A stretch of DNA of 64,000 bases from an uncultured Granulosicoccaceae bacterium. GTDB lineage: Bacteria > Pseudomonadota > Gammaproteobacteria > CALCKW01. The translations under genes and the position numbers were made by a program. Shown piece by piece: positions 44,303-54,027 of the stretch. The number at the start of each line of letters is the position of its first letter. Within the stretch, counting starts at the first letter, position 1. The DNA lies in the NCBI GenBank assembly GCA_937925815.1, contig CALAMQ010000025.1:16186-80185 (forward strand), given 5' to 3'. The notes beneath the pieces are model-generated. The model ran no database searches, had not been told where the DNA came from, and saw only the letters and a program-made list of their open reading frames with translations.

Positions 44303-45162
44303 CACCTGAATCTGGCATCGTCGCACACGGTTTAAGTGTGACTTATCGCAACGGCCACTCGGCACTCATTGATGCGAGTTTTTCGGTGCCACGCGGCACG
44401 ATCTGTGGCTTGGTTGGGGTAAATGGTGCCGGCAAGTCGACACTGTTCAAAGCGATCATGGGTTTTGCGCCGGTGTCGGCAGGGCGCGTGGAAATTTTCG
44501 GGGGCAGCGTGAAGGATGCGCTCGCCGCCAATCGTGTGGCCTACGTTCCGCAAAATGAAGACGTTGACTGGGATTTCCCGGTGTTGGTTCGCGACGTGGT
44601 GATGATGGGGCGCTACGGCCACATGGGATTTATGCGCATACCGCGCCGCGCTGATCGCGACGCGGTGGCAGCGGCGCTTGCGCGCCTTGGTATTGAAGAC
44701 CTCGCCGAACGGCAGATAGGCGAGCTCTCAGGGGGGCAGAAAAAGCGCGTGTTCCTTGCGCGTGCCCTGGCACAAAATGCCGATGTAATCTTGCTCGACG
44801 AGCCTTTCACTGGGGTGGATGTCAACACCGAAGAGGCGATTGTCTCTTTGATGCACAGTTTGCGGGAGGAGGGGCGGCTGATGCTCGTCTCAACGCACAA
44901 TCTCGGGTCTGTGCCAGAGTTTTGTGGTCAAGTGATTTTGGTCAACCGCACCGTGCTCGCCTCGGGCCCAACTGAGACAGTGTTCACCCGGGATAATCTC
45001 GAGAAGACCTTTGGCGGCGTGCTGCGTCGCTTTGTACTCGGCGGGTCAGCCTTGCATGATGACGACGACCCCCGCAGCGTGACCGTTATTACCGACGACG
45101 AGCGGCCGGTGGTGTTTTACGACGACAACGCAAACGATTCCAGTGGGAGCGAGCCGCCGTGA
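44299..45162 (+). CDS. Metal ABC transporter ATP-binding protein
   Basis: A 287-residue ABC ATPase. Walker A is GVNGAGKST (about residues 39-47), the Q-loop [14 protein letters not shown] is typical of Mn/Zn importers, the signature is LSGGQKKR (about 144) and Walker B is [12 protein letters not shown] (about 162-173). The C-terminal 40 residues ([28 protein letters not shown]) are strongly acidic, an extension I do not recognise. The GTG start overlaps the previous stop and the end overlaps the next gene start. Confidence 0.95.
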   Translation: MTPESGIVAHGLSVTYRNGHSALIDASFSVPRGTICGLVGVNGAGKSTLFKAIMGFAPVSAGRVEIFGGSVKDALAANRVAYVPQNEDVDWDFPVLVRDVVMMGRYGHMGFMRIPRRADRDAVAAALARLGIEDLAERQIGELSGGQKKRVFLARALAQNADVILLDEPFTGVDVNTEEAIVSLMHSLREEGRLMLVSTHNLGSVPEFCGQVILVNRTVLASGPTETVFTRDNLEKTFGGVLRRFVLGGSALHDDDDPRSVTVITDDERPVVFYDDNANDSSGSEPP

Positions 45163-46010
45163 TCGCACTGCTGCTCGAGCCATTTGGCTACGAGTTTATG
45201 CGAACGGCGCTCTGGTGTTGCGCGCTGGTTGGCGCTGTGTGTGGATTTTTATCAGCGTATTTGATGCTCAAAGGTTGGTCCTTGATTGGCGATGCACTCT
45301 CGCACTCGGTAGTGCCAGGGGTCGCCGGTGCCTACATGCTCGGCTTGCCATATTCGCTTGGTGCGTTTGCGGCGGGCTTTCTCGCAGCCGGTGCAATGCT
45401 CTTTATCAAACAACGCAGCCGACTCAAGCAAGACGCGATTATCGGTTTGATTTTTACGGGATTCTTCGGTGCAGGGCTGTTTATGGTGTCGCTCTCGCCA
45501 ACTGCAGTGGACGTGCAGACCATAGTCTTTGGCAATGTGCTCGCCATTGCGCGCGAAGATGCAATGCAATTGCTCATTATCAGTGTGGTTGCGATGGCGG
45601 TATTACTCGCGCGCTGGCGAGAGTTGTTGTTGGTGTTTTTTGATGAGGCGCATGCGCGTACTGTGGGACTCAATCCCACGCGGTTGAAATTGATTTTCTT
45701 TAGTCTGCTCAGCGCGTGCGCTGTCACAGCGCTCATGACGGTCGGCGCGTTTCTGGTGATTGCACTCGTGGTCACGCCCGGTGCCACGGCCTACCTCCTG
45801 ACCGACCGCTTCTCGCGGCTGCTTGTGATCAGTACTTTGCTCGGTGCGTTGACGAGCGTGGTTGGTGTGTATTTGAGTTATTTCCTCGATGGCAGCACCG
45901 GTGGTGTCATTGTGGTGTTGCAGACACTGCTTTTTCTCGTGGCGTTTATCGCTGCCCCGCGCCACGGTTTACTGGCGGCGCGTCGTCGTCGTGCGCAGGT
46001 CCGCCTGTGA
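45159..46010 (+). CDS. Metal ABC transporter permease (first)
   Basis: A 283-residue permease of the ABC-3 family with about eight transmembrane helices. It begins [60 protein letters not shown], the family start with the conserved GD-A-x-SHSVVPG loop. A second paralogous permease follows; such two-permease operons (YfeABCD, SitABCD, TroABCD) are typical for Mn2+/Fe2+ uptake. GTG start overlapping the ATPase stop by 4 bases. Confidence 0.94.
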   Translation: MIALLLEPFGYEFMRTALWCCALVGAVCGFLSAYLMLKGWSLIGDALSHSVVPGVAGAYMLGLPYSLGAFAAGFLAAGAMLFIKQRSRLKQDAIIGLIFTGFFGAGLFMVSLSPTAVDVQTIVFGNVLAIAREDAMQLLIISVVAMAVLLARWRELLLVFFDEAHARTVGLNPTRLKLIFFSLLSACAVTALMTVGAFLVIALVVTPGATAYLLTDRFSRLLVISTLLGALTSVVGVYLSYFLDGSTGGVIVVLQTLLFLVAFIAAPRHGLLAARRRRAQVRL

Positions 46011-46852
46011 TTGAGACCTGGCTGCTTGAACCGCTGAGTTTTGCTTTCGTGCGTCATGCATTGTTGGTAGGGTCGCTGGTCGCGGTCTCAGCGGGTCTTT
46101 TGTCTGCCTATTTGGTGCTCAAAGGCTGGTCGCTGATGGGCGACGCAGTAGCCCACGGCGTCCTGCCGGGCATTGTCATCGCCTACCTAGTTGGTGCGCC
46201 GCTCGCGTTGGGGGCCTTTGCCGCCGGCATGGTTTGCGCAGTGTCGGTCGGTTTTATTTCCGAGCGCTGTCGCGTCAAAGAAGACACCGTAATGGGTGTG
46301 GTATTTTCAGGAATGTTTGCGCTCGGGTTGGTGTTGGTCACACGCACAGAATCCGATGTGCACCTCAACCACATCCTCTTTGGCGACATGTTGGGTGTGT
46401 CAGCTCAGGACATGATTCAATCGAGTGTGATCGCGCTGGTGGTCGCGAGCTTGGTCATGTTGCGCCGCCGGGATCTGATGCTCTATGCCTTTGACAGTCA
46501 ACATGCGCGCGCGGTCGGTGTGCCGGTAACGCTGCTGCATTATGGGTTGCTGGCTCTGTTGGCGATGACCATTGTCGCTGCACTCAAAGCCGTGGGGCTC
46601 ATTCTGTCCATTGCGCTGCTGATCGCTCCGGGTGCGATTGCCTATCTGTTGACGACCCGATTGAGTCGCATGTTATTGATTGCACCGGCGGTCGCGGTGC
46701 TCGCCACGGTGGTCGGGGTTTTGGTCAGTTTCCAAATAGACAGCGCGCCCGCGCCGACAGTGGTGTTGGGCCTGTTGGTGTTTTTTATCGCAGCGTTTCT
46801 GTTCGCGCCGAGACAGGGTGTGTTGCGCCGGCGCGGTGTGGGCCAACCATGA
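46007..46852 (+). CDS. Metal ABC transporter permease (second)
   Basis: A 281-residue ABC-3 family permease, about 8 helices, paralogous to the preceding one (SAYLVLKGWSLMGDAVAHGVLPGIVIAYLVG). GTG start overlapping the previous stop (GTGA); a longer upstream frame exists but lies inside the first permease gene. The two permeases probably form a heterodimer under the ATPase. It ends by overlapping the SDR-like gene (ATGA). Confidence 0.94.
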   Translation: MIETWLLEPLSFAFVRHALLVGSLVAVSAGLLSAYLVLKGWSLMGDAVAHGVLPGIVIAYLVGAPLALGAFAAGMVCAVSVGFISERCRVKEDTVMGVVFSGMFALGLVLVTRTESDVHLNHILFGDMLGVSAQDMIQSSVIALVVASLVMLRRRDLMLYAFDSQHARAVGVPVTLLHYGLLALLAMTIVAALKAVGLILSIALLIAPGAIAYLLTTRLSRMLLIAPAVAVLATVVGVLVSFQIDSAPAPTVVLGLLVFFIAAFLFAPRQGVLRRRGVGQP

Positions 46853-47712
46853 GGCATGTTCAAGCTGGTGAGCATGCGGTTATTGTTGGATGCGGTTACG
46901 CGGGCCAGCGCTTGGCGCGCTTGCTGGAAAGCCGGGGCGCTACCGTGACGGCCTTCACTCGATCTGGCAGGTCTGTTGCGGGCTTGCCAAGTTATGCGCT
47001 CGATCTCGATTCCAGTGCACTGCCTGATCTGCCTCGGCACGATGTGCTGTTTTACCTCGCACCACCGCCGGGTGAGGGGGTGTCAGATCCGCGCAGCGAG
47101 GCACTGATTGCGGCACTTGACGCCACGCAGCGCCCGGCTCGGGCGGTGGTGTTGGTGTCGACCACCGGTGTCTATGGCGAGTGCTTGGGTGCGCGGGTGG
47201 ATGAATTGTCACCGCTGCGCCCTGGCACCGATCGCGCGACTCGGCGTGTCGCTGCGGAATCGTTTTGGCGTGCGGCCTGCACCCGTTGGCGACGGCCGTT
47301 GGCGGTATTGCGGGTCGCAGGCATCTACGGGCCGGGACGCTTACCTGTGCGGCGTCTTGATGACGGCGGGCCAATCTGGCGCGCAGAGGACGCACCGGTT
47401 AGCAATCGCATACACGTTGAGGATTTTGTGTCAGCCTTGCATTGTGTGGTTGGGCTCGACGGCACACTCGATGTTGCCGACGGCAACCCGATGCCTTTGA
47501 CCGTGTTTTACCATTTACTTGCAGACGCGACCGGTCGGCCACGTTTGCCAGAGACTGATGATTTGAGTCAAATTCCGCAACTGCGCGGTGGCTTTGGTGA
47601 ATCGCGGCGAATCCACGCGCAACGTTTGAAGACGCTGCTCGGTGGCTTAGCGTTTGCCGATATCGTGCAAGGTCTGCGCGCAAGCGTCAGAGCTGAGCGA
47701 GAGGGCGCTTGA
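46849..47712 (+). CDS. NAD-dependent epimerase/SDR-like protein at end of metal operon
   Basis: A 287-residue Rossmann-fold protein of the atypical extended SDR type (YeeZ-like). The dinucleotide motif is VIVGCGYAGQRLARLLESRG (about residues 12-31), followed by DVLFYLAPPPGEG, VLVSTTGVYGE (about 100-110) and VLRVAGIYGPGRLP (about 149-162). The canonical Tyr-x-x-x-Lys catalytic pair is not evident: the position after STTGVYGE carries ATRRVAAESFW. Its ATG overlaps the permease stop, so it is translated as part of the metal transport operon, an association whose meaning is unclear. Confidence 0.88.
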   Translation: MRHVQAGEHAVIVGCGYAGQRLARLLESRGATVTAFTRSGRSVAGLPSYALDLDSSALPDLPRHDVLFYLAPPPGEGVSDPRSEALIAALDATQRPARAVVLVSTTGVYGECLGARVDELSPLRPGTDRATRRVAAESFWRAACTRWRRPLAVLRVAGIYGPGRLPVRRLDDGGPIWRAEDAPVSNRIHVEDFVSALHCVVGLDGTLDVADGNPMPLTVFYHLLADATGRPRLPETDDLSQIPQLRGGFGESRRIHAQRLKTLLGGLAFADIVQGLRASVRAEREGA

Positions 47713-47777
47713 TCGTGCGTCGCGGCGGGTCCACAACAAAGACCCAAAATGATGCCTTGGTAGGGGCCTTGTGGTTG

Positions 47778-47802
47778 TTGCACCGCGTGAGTCGCGGTGC
47801 AA
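47778..47802. terminator. Hairpin between metal operon and adk
   Basis: Perfect arms TTGCACCGCG and CGCGGTGCAA around a TGAGT loop in the 109-bp gap between convergent stops. No T-run, so it is a probable bidirectional 3' hairpin rather than a classic terminator. Confidence 0.5.
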
Positions 47803-47821
47803 TCACGGTGGCGGGCTGTGG

Positions 47822-48490
<669 letters not shown>

Positions 48491-48630
48491 TTACACTAAT
48501 CTGAAAGGTCGGCAATCCCTCGCCAACCCGAAATGTGTTGCTAAACGGCTCACACTAACCGATTTTCGCGCGCCGACCCATGGCGAGTGCGCGACCCCTT
48601 TACTGTAGCCCGTTCAAGGACATACCGATC

Positions 48631-49224
48631 ATGCCGTTGCCCGACTCACTGCGACACCTGCGCAAAGATCTGCGGCTCGACGTCGCGCTTTGCGGCCACT
48701 CGATGCGATTCGACACCACGTGGGGGTTGTTCTCCCCCAAAGCCATCGACGAAGGCAGCAAATTGTTGCTCGATCACATGGATATCTCGGCAACTGACAA
48801 TTGTCTGGATCTGGGCTGCGGTTACGGACCACTTGGTTTGTCTATGGCCAAACAGGCGCCGCAGGGCCGCTCACTGTTGCTCGACAAAGATTTTGTCGCA
48901 GTTGAGTACAGCCGCCGCAATGCCGCTTTAAACGGTATCGACAATGTCGAGGTGTTGTTGAGCAATGGCTTCAGTGAAGTGGGCGATCAGCGCTTTGATG
49001 TGATCGCGTCCAATCTGCCAGCGAAAGTCGGTAACGAATTGTTTTATCTCTATTTTTACGACGCACTTGATCGCATGCCGGTCGGTGGTCGGTTTTATGT
49101 TGTGGTGATCAACGGCCTCAGGCATTTCATCTCCCGCGCCTTTGGCGAGGTGTTTGGCAACCATAAAAAGATCAAACAAGGCCGCACCTATACCGTTGCC
49201 ATGGCCGAGCGTTTGGCGGACTGA
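48631..49224 (+). CDS. RsmC-like SAM-dependent methyltransferase (NLPAK variant)
   Basis: A 197-residue class I methyltransferase. The SAM motif is LDLGCGYGPLG (residues 59-69), and an acidic residue follows strand two (LLLDKD). The motif IV position, NPPF/NPPH in the rRNA N2-guanine enzymes RsmC and RsmG-like MTS-domain proteins, reads N128-L-P-A-K here, so base specificity may differ. ATG at 48631 with AAGGA 10 bases upstream is preferred over a longer frame with poor N-terminus. Substrate unknown; a nucleic-acid methyltransferase is likely. The slt gene follows 8 bases later. Confidence 0.88.
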   Translation: MPLPDSLRHLRKDLRLDVALCGHSMRFDTTWGLFSPKAIDEGSKLLLDHMDISATDNCLDLGCGYGPLGLSMAKQAPQGRSLLLDKDFVAVEYSRRNAALNGIDNVEVLLSNGFSEVGDQRFDVIASNLPAKVGNELFYLYFYDALDRMPVGGRFYVVVINGLRHFISRAFGEVFGNHKKIKQGRTYTVAMAERLAD

Positions 49225-49232
49225 GCAGCGCG

Positions 49233-51197
49233 ATGCTTTTGAATTTCTTGAGCCAGACTGGTCGCGCGCTCTGTGTGAGCGCAAGTGTGTTTTTCTCGTT
49301 GTTCTGTGTTGATGCGCTGGCGTTGACGCGCGCCGAACAGCGCCTTGAATTCACCGCCGCACTGGCATCTCTCAAGGCCGGGGACCGTGGTGACTTCTTC
49401 ACGCGCGAAGCCCGCCTGCGCAATTACGTGCTGCATCCACACCTGCGGTACGCGCTAGCGCTCGATCACGTCGAGCGCTCTGCGTGGCCCGATGCGCGCG
49501 CAGCGGTTTTGCATTTTGCGCGGGCGCAGCCGAGCAGCGCTCAGGCGGCGTCGCTTGTGCGCCGTGCACGTTTTCGATTGCGCGACGACAACAACTGGCG
49601 GGGCGTGCTTGACAGTCGTGCGTGGCCCGGTGCCCACGACATGCCATGCCTCGAGTTGCGGGCGCGGGTTGCGCTCGGGGAACAACAGACACTTGCTGAG
49701 TCAGACCGCGAGCGCTGGACCAACATAAATTGGTCGGCCGATTGTGAGGCGGGGTTTACAGCCCTGCTCGCCAATAACGCTGTGGGTGGTGCGGACCTCT
49801 GGGCTCGCATCGCAGCGCTCATGGACCGCGGGCGGCTCGAGGGCGCGCGCGCCTTTTTTCCGCAGCTCTCCAACGCAGATGACGCGCTGCTGACGCTGTG
49901 GATTGCCGGGCACAATGACCCCGAAGCACACGTAAATGACCCCTTGATTCGCGGTAACACCGCTTTCAACCGCAACATGGCGCGTCACTTTATCTCACGC
50001 TGGGCGCGCCGCGACCCGCTGGCGGCCGCGCGTCAGATAGCGCGTTTTGTCAAAGCCGGGCGCTATGACCCTGATACCTATGGCGACATGTTGCGCACCG
50101 TTAGCGTGCGTGCGGCGGTGGACTACCGCCCGCAAGCTTCAAAATTGTTAAATGCTTTGCCTGCAAACAGGCACGACGCCAAGTCGCGAGCGTGGCAAGT
50201 GCGCTCGGCTTTGCGCGCGGGCGATTGGACGGCGGTGCGTCGTCATATTGGCGCGATGCCAGATGCTGAACGGGCTGATGGTGCGTGGCGCTTTTGGCAC
50301 GCCATAGCCGCGCAAAAGAGTGGGGATACCAAAGCGGGCGAGGCCGCCTTGCGTGCGCTTGCCAGGACGCGCAGCTATTACGGGTTCTTGGCAGCGGACG
50401 CCATCGGCGAGCGCTACAACCTCGAGATCGAAGCCACGCCACGCGACTCCGGCTTGCGCGCGCGTTTGCAAGCACGGCGGGACGTGCAAACAGCGCGTGA
50501 GTATTGGGCTGTTGGGCTCGATGAATGGGCTCAACGCAGCTGGACGGGTTTGTACCGCACCTTGTCGAAGACTGAATTCACCGAGTTGGTCACCATCGCG
50601 AGCGACTGGGGCTGGCATGACCGCGCTATCGCGGGCAATGCGAACACCTCATACAGCGCGGATCTGCCGCTGCGTTTTCCTTTCGCTTTTGAAGAGTCGG
50701 TGGCGGCACAGGCGCGCGCTCAACGGCTCGACCCGAGTTGGGTGTTTGCCGTGGCCAGGCGCGAGAGTGGTTTTAGGCCGGCGGTGCGCTCGGGCGTCGG
50801 CGCCCTTGGTGTGATGCAATTGATGCCCGCGACCGCGCGTGCAGTTGCGCGCGAGCGCGGCGAGCCGCGAACGGGCAGTCTGCTCGATCCCGCGCGCAAT
50901 ATTCAACTTGGAACGCATTACCTCGCGCAATTGCACCAGCGTTTTAAAGGATCGGCCGCACTTGCGAGCGCGGGCTATAACGCCGGCCCGAGCCGTATCG
51001 CGCGCTGGAGCACGGACAGTTGGGTTGCCGGTGCTGGGTTGGATACCGCACGCTGGGTTGAGACCTTGCCCGTTGATGAAACTCGCAACTACGTCCAGGC
51101 CGTCATGGCGTATGCCACGGTGTACGACTGGCTCGCCAACCGCCGCATTGATGTGCCGCTCACTCGCAGACTGGGTGCGGTGCCGCGTTTCGACTAG
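49233..51197 (+). CDS. Soluble lytic murein transglycosylase (Slt70-like)
   Basis: A 654-residue periplasmic enzyme that cleaves the MurNAc-GlcNAc bond in peptidoglycan, making 1,6-anhydro ends. A signal peptide (GRALCVSASVFFSLFCVDALA, about residues 8-28) precedes a long helical superhelix (about 40-470). The catalytic domain has E511 in ARRESGF, GALGVMQLMPATA (about 520-532) and ALASAGYNAGPSRIARW (about 575-591). Length and domain order fit Slt70. Its end overlaps the convergent bolA gene by 4 bases. Confidence 0.95.
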   Translation: MLLNFLSQTGRALCVSASVFFSLFCVDALALTRAEQRLEFTAALASLKAGDRGDFFTREARLRNYVLHPHLRYALALDHVERSAWPDARAAVLHFARAQPSSAQAASLVRRARFRLRDDNNWRGVLDSRAWPGAHDMPCLELRARVALGEQQTLAESDRERWTNINWSADCEAGFTALLANNAVGGADLWARIAALMDRGRLEGARAFFPQLSNADDALLTLWIAGHNDPEAHVNDPLIRGNTAFNRNMARHFISRWARRDPLAAARQIARFVKAGRYDPDTYGDMLRTVSVRAAVDYRPQASKLLNALPANRHDAKSRAWQVRSALRAGDWTAVRRHIGAMPDAERADGAWRFWHAIAAQKSGDTKAGEAALRALARTRSYYGFLAADAIGERYNLEIEATPRDSGLRARLQARRDVQTAREYWAVGLDEWAQRSWTGLYRTLSKTEFTELVTIASDWGWHDRAIAGNANTSYSADLPLRFPFAFEESVAAQARAQRLDPSWVFAVARRESGFRPAVRSGVGALGVMQLMPATARAVARERGEPRTGSLLDPARNIQLGTHYLAQLHQRFKGSAALASAGYNAGPSRIARWSTDSWVAGAGLDTARWVETLPVDETRNYVQAVMAYATVYDWLANRRIDVPLTRRLGAVPRFD

Positions 51198-51508
51198 GAA
51201 GCGCTGCCACCGAGGCAGGGCGGAGTCTGGGCGGCTTGCTCGCCGCGAGCGACCCACTCTGGCTCAGTAAAGGTGTGTAGCGACAGCGCGTGTATCACCG
51301 CGAGCTCATCCTTTAATGTCTGATTGAGCAATCTGTGGCGTTGCAGCAAGCGCTGCCCTTCAAAGGCCGCAGACACCACTGTCACTTTAAAGTGGCTCTC
51401 TGAGCCCGGCGGCACGTTGTGTTTGTGGCTTTCGTTCTCAACCAGCATAAAAGATGGTGTGAAAGCCTGGTTGAGTTTGCTCTCAATAGTATGTTGTACG
51501 CTGGTCAT
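51194..51508 (-). CDS. BolA-family protein
   Basis: A 104-residue BolA protein. Core TIESKLNQAFTPSFMLVENESHKHNVPPGSESHFKVTVVSAAFEGQRLLQRHRLLNQTLKDEL contains the family motif with His residues that bind the [2Fe-2S] cluster shared with a monothiol glutaredoxin; the ESHKHNVPPGSESHFKV stretch is diagnostic. The ATG at 51508 was preferred because the frame upstream is not BolA-like. Roles known for the family include stress morphology control and iron-sulphur trafficking. The stop overlaps slt. Confidence 0.94.
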   Translation of the reverse strand: MTSVQHTIESKLNQAFTPSFMLVENESHKHNVPPGSESHFKVTVVSAAFEGQRLLQRHRLLNQTLKDELAVIHALSLHTFTEPEWVARGEQAAQTPPCLGGSAS

Positions 51509-51874
51509 GGCGACTCGCTGAGGCAGTTGGCGAGCACACGATACGTTATATAGCCAAACGCTGCGCCCGGGGATTAACACGGCTGGCAGATTGTCACCGC
51601 AAGCAGATACGCGGCATAGGAAATTGCGAGCGTTGAATCCGCGAAACTCTGGTCTCGTCAAGCGTTTGGTGGCACTTGGACCGCCTAATGGATGGAAACA
51701 GGCGGGCATTTACAGCGACGGCGGGTTGAAATGGGGGATTGCGACGGTGTGCTGCATTGCAACAGTTCAACTTGGTCATATGTGCACACCGGCCTAATTT
51801 GTTGTTTTTTTGCGACAAAAGCCACCGATGGTTCGTGTCGGTGAGAAAAATATTTCTTTTTTTTGTCGACTCTG

Positions 51875-51903
51875 TTGCAAAAATGTCGCGCGTTTCCTAC
51901 ATT
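51875..51903 (+). promoter_or_regulatory. Candidate sigma70 promoter of first porin gene
   Basis: TTGCAA (51875-51880), 17-base spacer and TACATT (51898-51903) give a plausible sigma70 pair, 4/6 matches in each box and ideal spacing. The transcript would have a leader of roughly 80 bases before the ATG at 51992. The surrounding AT-rich sequence (51790-51900) contrasts with the high-GC window. Confidence 0.45.
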
Positions 51904-51991
51904 AGTCAGTGTGGGTTGGCCGAGCAGTGTTGGATCGGTCAACACCCAAAAAATTAAAACAACCATCACGTTACTGTTTGGAGATTCGAAA

Positions 51992-52819
51992 ATGAAAAAG
52001 CTGTTCATCGCATCTGCGGTTGCTGCTCTGACTGTGCCTTTCGCGGCACAAGCTGACACTACTGTGTCTGGTTCTATTGCTCTGGGTATCCAGGGTGGTG
52101 AAGCAAACGGCGACGTGCTGTCTGTCTTCGCTGATAACGTCGACGTGATGTTCGCGACCAGCGGCAACGCTGTTGGCGCCAACACCGCATACGCTGGGTT
52201 CGAAATTGAGCCGCACACTCTGTCTGCTTCTCTTGACGCGATCGAAATCGACGCTGTCAAAGTTGGTATCACTGGTGATTTCGGCGATCTCTCGATCGGC
52301 GACGTTGGTCTCTCAGGTGGCCAAGGCGTGAAAGCGTGGGACAAGTACGACGCGACTCCTGGCACCACTGGCGGCATCTCGTACGCTGGCAGCGCGGGTT
52401 CTGTGAGCTACAAGATCGGCTTCGCCCCTGAAGGCAACAACGACGGCATGGGCATCGGCCTCGGTTTCTCTGCTGGTTCTATCGACATCGGCTTGGACTT
52501 CGGTTCAGTTGAAGGCAGCGAAGACGTTGTGACTGTCGGTGCAGCAATGAGCATGGACAGCGGCCTGTCTTTGGCAGCGCACTTCCAGACTCAAGACGAC
52601 GCTGACAACATGGCATTCACTGCTGGTTACTCTATGAGCAACGGCGTGAGCCTCGGCCTGAACTTCGCGTCTGCCACTGACGTGGAAAGCGCGTTCAAAC
52701 TGACTGCATCCAAGTCTTTGGGTGACAGCACGTCACTGTCTGCTGCTTTCGAGTCTAACGACCCAGAAGCTGGCGACGGCATGAGCGGATTCAACGTGAT
52801 CCTGTCTCAGAGCTTCTAA
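51992..52819 (+). CDS. Gram-negative porin (outer membrane)
   Basis: A 275-residue outer-membrane beta-barrel protein with signal peptide MKKLFIASAVAALTVPFAAQA. The mature chain is rich in alternating hydrophobic and Gly/Ser/Asp residues and ends with the terminal aromatic motif NVILSQSF, which the BAM complex recognises. It resembles small porins of marine gammaproteobacteria (about 260-350 residues); pore selectivity cannot be told. Codon choice is biased to GCT, TCT, GGT, CTG and GTT-type codons unlike most neighbours, which suggests very high expression. A strong terminator follows. Confidence 0.9.
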   Translation: MKKLFIASAVAALTVPFAAQADTTVSGSIALGIQGGEANGDVLSVFADNVDVMFATSGNAVGANTAYAGFEIEPHTLSASLDAIEIDAVKVGITGDFGDLSIGDVGLSGGQGVKAWDKYDATPGTTGGISYAGSAGSVSYKIGFAPEGNNDGMGIGLGFSAGSIDIGLDFGSVEGSEDVVTVGAAMSMDSGLSLAAHFQTQDDADNMAFTAGYSMSNGVSLGLNFASATDVESAFKLTASKSLGDSTSLSAAFESNDPEAGDGMSGFNVILSQSF

Positions 52820-52845
52820 TTTCACTGTAAATTAGATGTTGACGA

Positions 52846-52880
52846 AACCTGCTTCGCGACTGCGGAGCAGGTTTTTTTTT
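52846..52880 (+). terminator. Rho-independent terminator of first porin gene
   Basis: Arms AACCTGCTTCGC and GCGGAGCAGGTT pair over 12 bp (one G-U pair) around GACT, with a run of nine T's. It stands 27 bases after the porin stop and is one of the strongest terminators in the window. Confidence 0.95.
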
Positions 52881-53044
52881 GCCCCAGAATGCGTTGATTT
52901 TGGTGGCGTGGTCGCCCTTGCATTGACTCGGTGTTTTGGGCGCTTTTCCTGTCGTCACAGCCAAGTACAGTCTTCGGATGAGTGCATGGGTGGGGCAGTG
53001 ACACTGTCGTGTTGTTGTGTTTTCACACTAGGGTTGGCCTTGAT

Positions 53045-54007
53045 ATGTTGTCCACAATAAAACCTCTCGCCCGCGTATCGTTGCTGAGCGTGCTGGGTGT
53101 GTTTCCGGTTCACGCGACGTCAGTTGCGACACTGGATGTCACGCTCAGTGCTGTCATCGGTGTGGACGCAACGGACAACCCCGCGACGTTGCGCGATGAC
53201 ACCGGCTTGTCGCTTGATGACTCGCACTCGCTGATTGGTTTGTCCGCAAAAAGCACAACACCGACTGGGCTTGGCATTGGTGGCCGAGTTGAATTGGCGA
53301 TCCGTGCCGACGACGGGGAGTTTGGTGCAGAGTCCGGGTTGGCTTTTTTGAGCGTTGACACCCGGGTTGGCCAGGTCCGATTTGGTCGCCTTGACGCGGT
53401 CTACCGCACGGCGAGTGAGCACCCATGGCGCTTTGACGACTCGTCGTCACAGTGGGGGGCATCGCGCCATTATGTCTCGAACGCAATCGCGTGGCAGCGC
53501 GAGTGGGCACTGTGGAATCTTGCGGTGTTGGCAGCGTTTGAAGGGGGGATCTCACGCCAACAAGCGACGCTCGCCTACACCCTAGACCGTGGCGAATTGC
53601 GCATTGGCTTTGATAACCAGAGTGAACGGCTGTCGAGTACCGGTCAGGCGCTGGATACCTTGTCGTCGATGACCGTTGGTGGCAGCTGGGACGTTGGTGG
53701 GGATATCCGGGTGATCGCGGCGGCCACACACTTTGATATGAGTGAAATGGAGCGTGCGACGCTGGTTGCAGCGCAGCCCAACAACGACGCGAGCAGTGCC
53801 TTTGGGTCGTTGGTGGTCGCCGAGTACGAACGCAATGGCAACACCTTTTCAGTCGGTTACGAGAACGGCAATTGGGAGCGCGATGACGACGAGCGGTTTG
53901 TGTTCGAGTTGCAGCGTGGTTTGTCGGCGGCCTCAACAGTGTGGCTTGCAGTCAATGCCGCTGATGACGGATCGGCGTTTCGCCTTGGCATGCAGTACGA
54001 TTGGTAG
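53045..54007 (+). CDS. Second Gram-negative porin-like protein
   Basis: A 320-residue outer-membrane protein with signal peptide (MLSTIKPLARVSLLSVLGVFPVHA) and the porin pattern of amphipathic strands; it ends in Trp (FRLGMQYDW), as some porins do. Segments LGIGGRVELAIRADDGEFGAESGLAFLSVDTRVGQVRFGRLDAVYR are of the general porin type with glycine-flanked turns. It shares the arrangement of the preceding porin but not obvious sequence identity, and its codon use is ordinary. Start ATG at 53045 was preferred over an ATG 63 bases upstream because it gives a signal peptide. Confidence 0.87.
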   Translation: MLSTIKPLARVSLLSVLGVFPVHATSVATLDVTLSAVIGVDATDNPATLRDDTGLSLDDSHSLIGLSAKSTTPTGLGIGGRVELAIRADDGEFGAESGLAFLSVDTRVGQVRFGRLDAVYRTASEHPWRFDDSSSQWGASRHYVSNAIAWQREWALWNLAVLAAFEGGISRQQATLAYTLDRGELRIGFDNQSERLSSTGQALDTLSSMTVGGSWDVGGDIRVIAAATHFDMSEMERATLVAAQPNNDASSAFGSLVVAEYERNGNTFSVGYENGNWERDDDERFVFELQRGLSAASTVWLAVNAADDGSAFRLGMQYDW

Positions 54008-54027
54008 ACTGGCGGTCGCCTCGCCCC

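Noticed and set aside
45716..46006. Upstream extension of the second metal permease
   Set aside because: It overlaps the first permease in another frame; the GTG at 46007 overlaps the previous stop like the other genes of the operon.
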